Below, in pieces: positions 57,985 to 60,000 of a stretch of DNA of 60,000 nucleotides; the stretch's first letter is position 1; each line of letters begins with the position of its first letter. The stretch is from Cryptomeria japonica. Taxonomy: Eukaryota; Streptophyta; Pinopsida; Cupressales; Cupressaceae. A program made the position numbers and the translations under genes. Below the pieces are notes generated by a model. The model was given only the letters and a program-made list of their open reading frames with translations, was not told where the DNA came from and made no database searches. The stretch spans positions 572,893,241 through 572,953,240 of the forward strand of contig NC_081410.1 in assembly GCF_030272615.1 (NCBI RefSeq), given 5' to 3'.

Positions 57985-59119
57985 TTAGGGGGAAGACTTT
58001 ACATTCAAAAGAGGGGTTGAAACTCATAAGATCCAATCCCACACAATGTAAGGTTGGATGCTAAATGAATTTCAAGGGTTAAGAAAGCAAGGCTACCCTC
58101 TTTTGTAAAGAATGTTGATTAAGGAAATTAAGCTAAGGATGCATAGAAAGTCATAAAGATTCACTTATAAACTGAGTTTAGGTTATAGGATGAAGCTGCG
58201 GACCTGGAATTAGTAGTAGAATGTCGATACGGTGCTATCCTGCAAATTTGAGAAAAAGTTGTCAGGACGATGGCGCCCGGTGCCACGGTCCTCCGAAAAA
58301 TCCGCAAAATGAAGGGGGATCTGTTCGTCTCTGCACAAGGATTCCAGATCTTCAATTTCAGCCGCGTACCTACAACCTACACATAGAAAAGAGAAGATGA
58401 TTGGGGGGTTAGGGATTAGGGGTTTGCCTTTAGGTCAAACCCCGGTTTTGGAATTAACCAAGAAATGAGCAAGTGCTGTAAATGTAAATGACTGTAATGT
58501 AAAACAAGTACTAATACCTTGTTCTAAGGATGTTTGTATCCTTATGTGCAAAGGTTTAGATGTTGTATGTTGTAGTATGTAGCATGTAATAAGTGATCTC
58601 CTCTTCAATGGTTGAATCCTTGACTTGAATGCAACACTTAGCCTTGAATGGAGACTTGGAATGATCAATTGCTTGAATGCTTGAATGCTTGAGTATAGTT
58701 TCCACGCTTTTCACATATGTCCTTCTCATCTATCTCAAATGAGAGAGAAAAATGTAGTTTATATACTTATCAATTAGGGTTGATAGACTGATTTTCCCGA
58801 CCTTAGGCTGACCAGGGAAGTATATTTCCAAATTGCAATCAAAAAGACCCGATATCACTTAGGAAACCGGGCCCAAAATAGGACCCAGGGACCAGGGTGC
58901 TAGGCGCCATGGTCCTGGAGGACCAGGGCGCTGGGCGCTCTGGTCCCACCTCCGAGACAGCGGGGTGCAAGGAGGTTCAGGCCAATGGTGCTTGAAAAAT
59001 GCAGTTTTCAGTGTCGTGAGCAAGTTTTGGGGTCTCCATTCAGGTTGCGTGTTGCGTCGCCATCGTGAAGACCGAAATGCAGTCGAAATTGCAAGTGTCG
59101 CAATTTTAGGATGCTACAT
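57985..59119 (-). repeat. LTR of antisense gypsy-like element N
   Basis: The right edge is 'attttaggatgctaca' at 59119, minus strand TGTAGCATCCTAAAATTGCG, next to an antisense polypurine tract. The left edge is uncertain (about 57990-58050). Contains GC-rich imperfect palindromes (58271-58292 and 58888-58947). Open frames (58161-58355, 58435-58668) have no motif. Confidence 0.6.
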
Positions 59120-60000
59120 TTAGCCCCCACTTTAGCGGGAGTATGTATGCTCATACTTTCGGTAAAGTACAAGGAAACAACGTTGAAAGACTTTCACCAC
59201 GTCAAGGAGGCAAGATACACCAAGCCCCCAGTGGACTAAGGATCTTACGACTTCGATTGACAAAGTAAAAGGGAAGATCACAAGGGAGAACCATGACTGT
59301 CAGTAGTAAGGTTCCCTCACTATGAGTCATGCAAAAGAAATACCAAAAATCTTCAAGACAAAGCTAAGTTTGCCAAGAAATTTTCAAGTATCTTTGAAAG
59401 GATAGATAGGGTGTATGCCCCACTACGTTAAAGCGATCGCACATGCCTCAACGGGGGTGATTGTTTTAACGTAGTGATACACATAAGAAATGAGAAAGGA
59501 AAAGGAGCACGTTATCACAAAGATTTAGCCCCCAAGTGTGAGATAAACCCAAGGATAATAGACACAAAACATAAAGCACGAGGTGACTTCGCTTTCCTCG
59601 GGGTCAGTATGCTGTATGATAAGTCATGTATATATCATATGTATGTATGCATAATTGTTCTTCATTCCCCAATCAAGGAAGGTCACCTAGAAGAAGGGAA
59701 CACATGTGTCTTTTGAGTCAACATGAGAGAGACCGAGAGATCTCAATGCTCTGCATTGTCCTCAAGTAGACAACACTAAGGACAACAAATAGAAGAATGA
59801 GAATAACATATAGAAGAAGTAACAAAATAGAGGGGGAGAGAATCTGCCATGCTAATGTAACTAGTCTAGCACATCATCTACCCCCCGATCTTGCTGATCA
59901 ATGTTTCGGGAAGGCAGGGAACACGCTAGAGGAGGAACATCCAACACAGCAGATGGAGCTATCACAAGATCCAAACAAGGGCTATGTTCATGTTCCAAGC
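59120..60000 (-). mobile_element. 3' internal region of element N, runs off window
   Basis: 'tttagcccccactttagc' at 59120-59137 is the antisense of a polypurine tract (AAAGTGGGGGCTAAA). A 12-bp inverted repeat lies at 59421-59476. From about 59695 it matches 7310-7620 of element K. No coding region yet; by comparison with K a stop and linker should lie just beyond 60000. Confidence 0.65.
59421..59476. repeat. 12-bp inverted repeat around GCGATCGC
   Basis: CACTACGTTAAA (59421-59432) and TTTAACGTAGTG (59465-59476) are exact complements; the 32-nt loop begins with the 8-bp palindrome GCGATCGC (59433-59440). Confidence 0.93.

Noticed and set aside
1-60000. Host protein gene, tRNA or rRNA
   Set aside because: Scanning the frames for conserved non-transposon motifs gave none; every confident protein match is gag, protease, integrase, RT, RNase H or chromodomain.

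Overview
This is a stretch of plant intergenic DNA, almost entirely LTR retrotransposons piled into one another. No host gene, tRNA or rRNA gene is visible. Plant lineages present are Ty1/copia with GAG-PR-IN-RT-RH order, Ty3/gypsy chromoviruses ending in a chromodomain, and Tat/Athila-like gypsy gag and protease pieces. AT-richness, decayed coding regions and long LTRs (about 0.9-1.6 kb) fit a seed plant with a very large genome. A gymnosperm such as a conifer is plausible, but the sequence alone does not prove it.

Left flank (1-9144): the 3' part of a copia LTR (1-887); an unclassified stretch ending in an antisense LTR-like edge (888-2435); an antisense Tat/Athila-type gypsy gag (about 2436-4180); an antisense copia gag with coiled coil and zinc knuckles (about 4960-6230), its primer-binding site and LTR (6265-7160); and an antisense gypsy protease piece (about 7161-8530).

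Core (9145 to about 52810): one copia element, C, carries a four-level nest. Gypsy chromovirus B (13211-51310, target duplication ATGAT) sits in C just before the reverse transcriptase. Gypsy A (14041-21886, AGGAG) sits in B's 5' LTR. Copia D (22727-33906, GTCTC) sits in B's gag. Copia F (37995-50399, antisense, TAATG/TACTG) sits in B's 3' LTR. Element E (28497-32992, CCTGG) sits in D's 3' LTR, and element G (42899-47535, CTTTA) sits in F's pol. When the insertions are mentally removed, the interrupted LTRs and reading frames rejoin. Rough LTR divergence (B about 11%, A about 7%, D about 6%, F about 4%) agrees with the nesting order.

Right flank (52811-60000): an LTR-like block that does not match C's own 5' LTR, an antisense LTR remnant, the 3' LTR of an antisense copia-like element (M, 54597-55796) with a 507-codon unidentified reading frame next to it (56464-57984), and the LTR and 3' region of an antisense gypsy-like element (N) that runs off the window.

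All coding regions are dead. Most breaks are in-frame TAG, TAA or TGA where CAG, CAA, TGG or CGA is expected, as methylation-driven C-to-T decay would produce. The least explained pieces are E (no 3' LTR, yet exact ends and duplication), G (4.6 kb, no visible LTR pair, with a CpG-rich island), the M reading frame, and the N/K family, which seems to lack RT and integrase between protease and 3' LTR.
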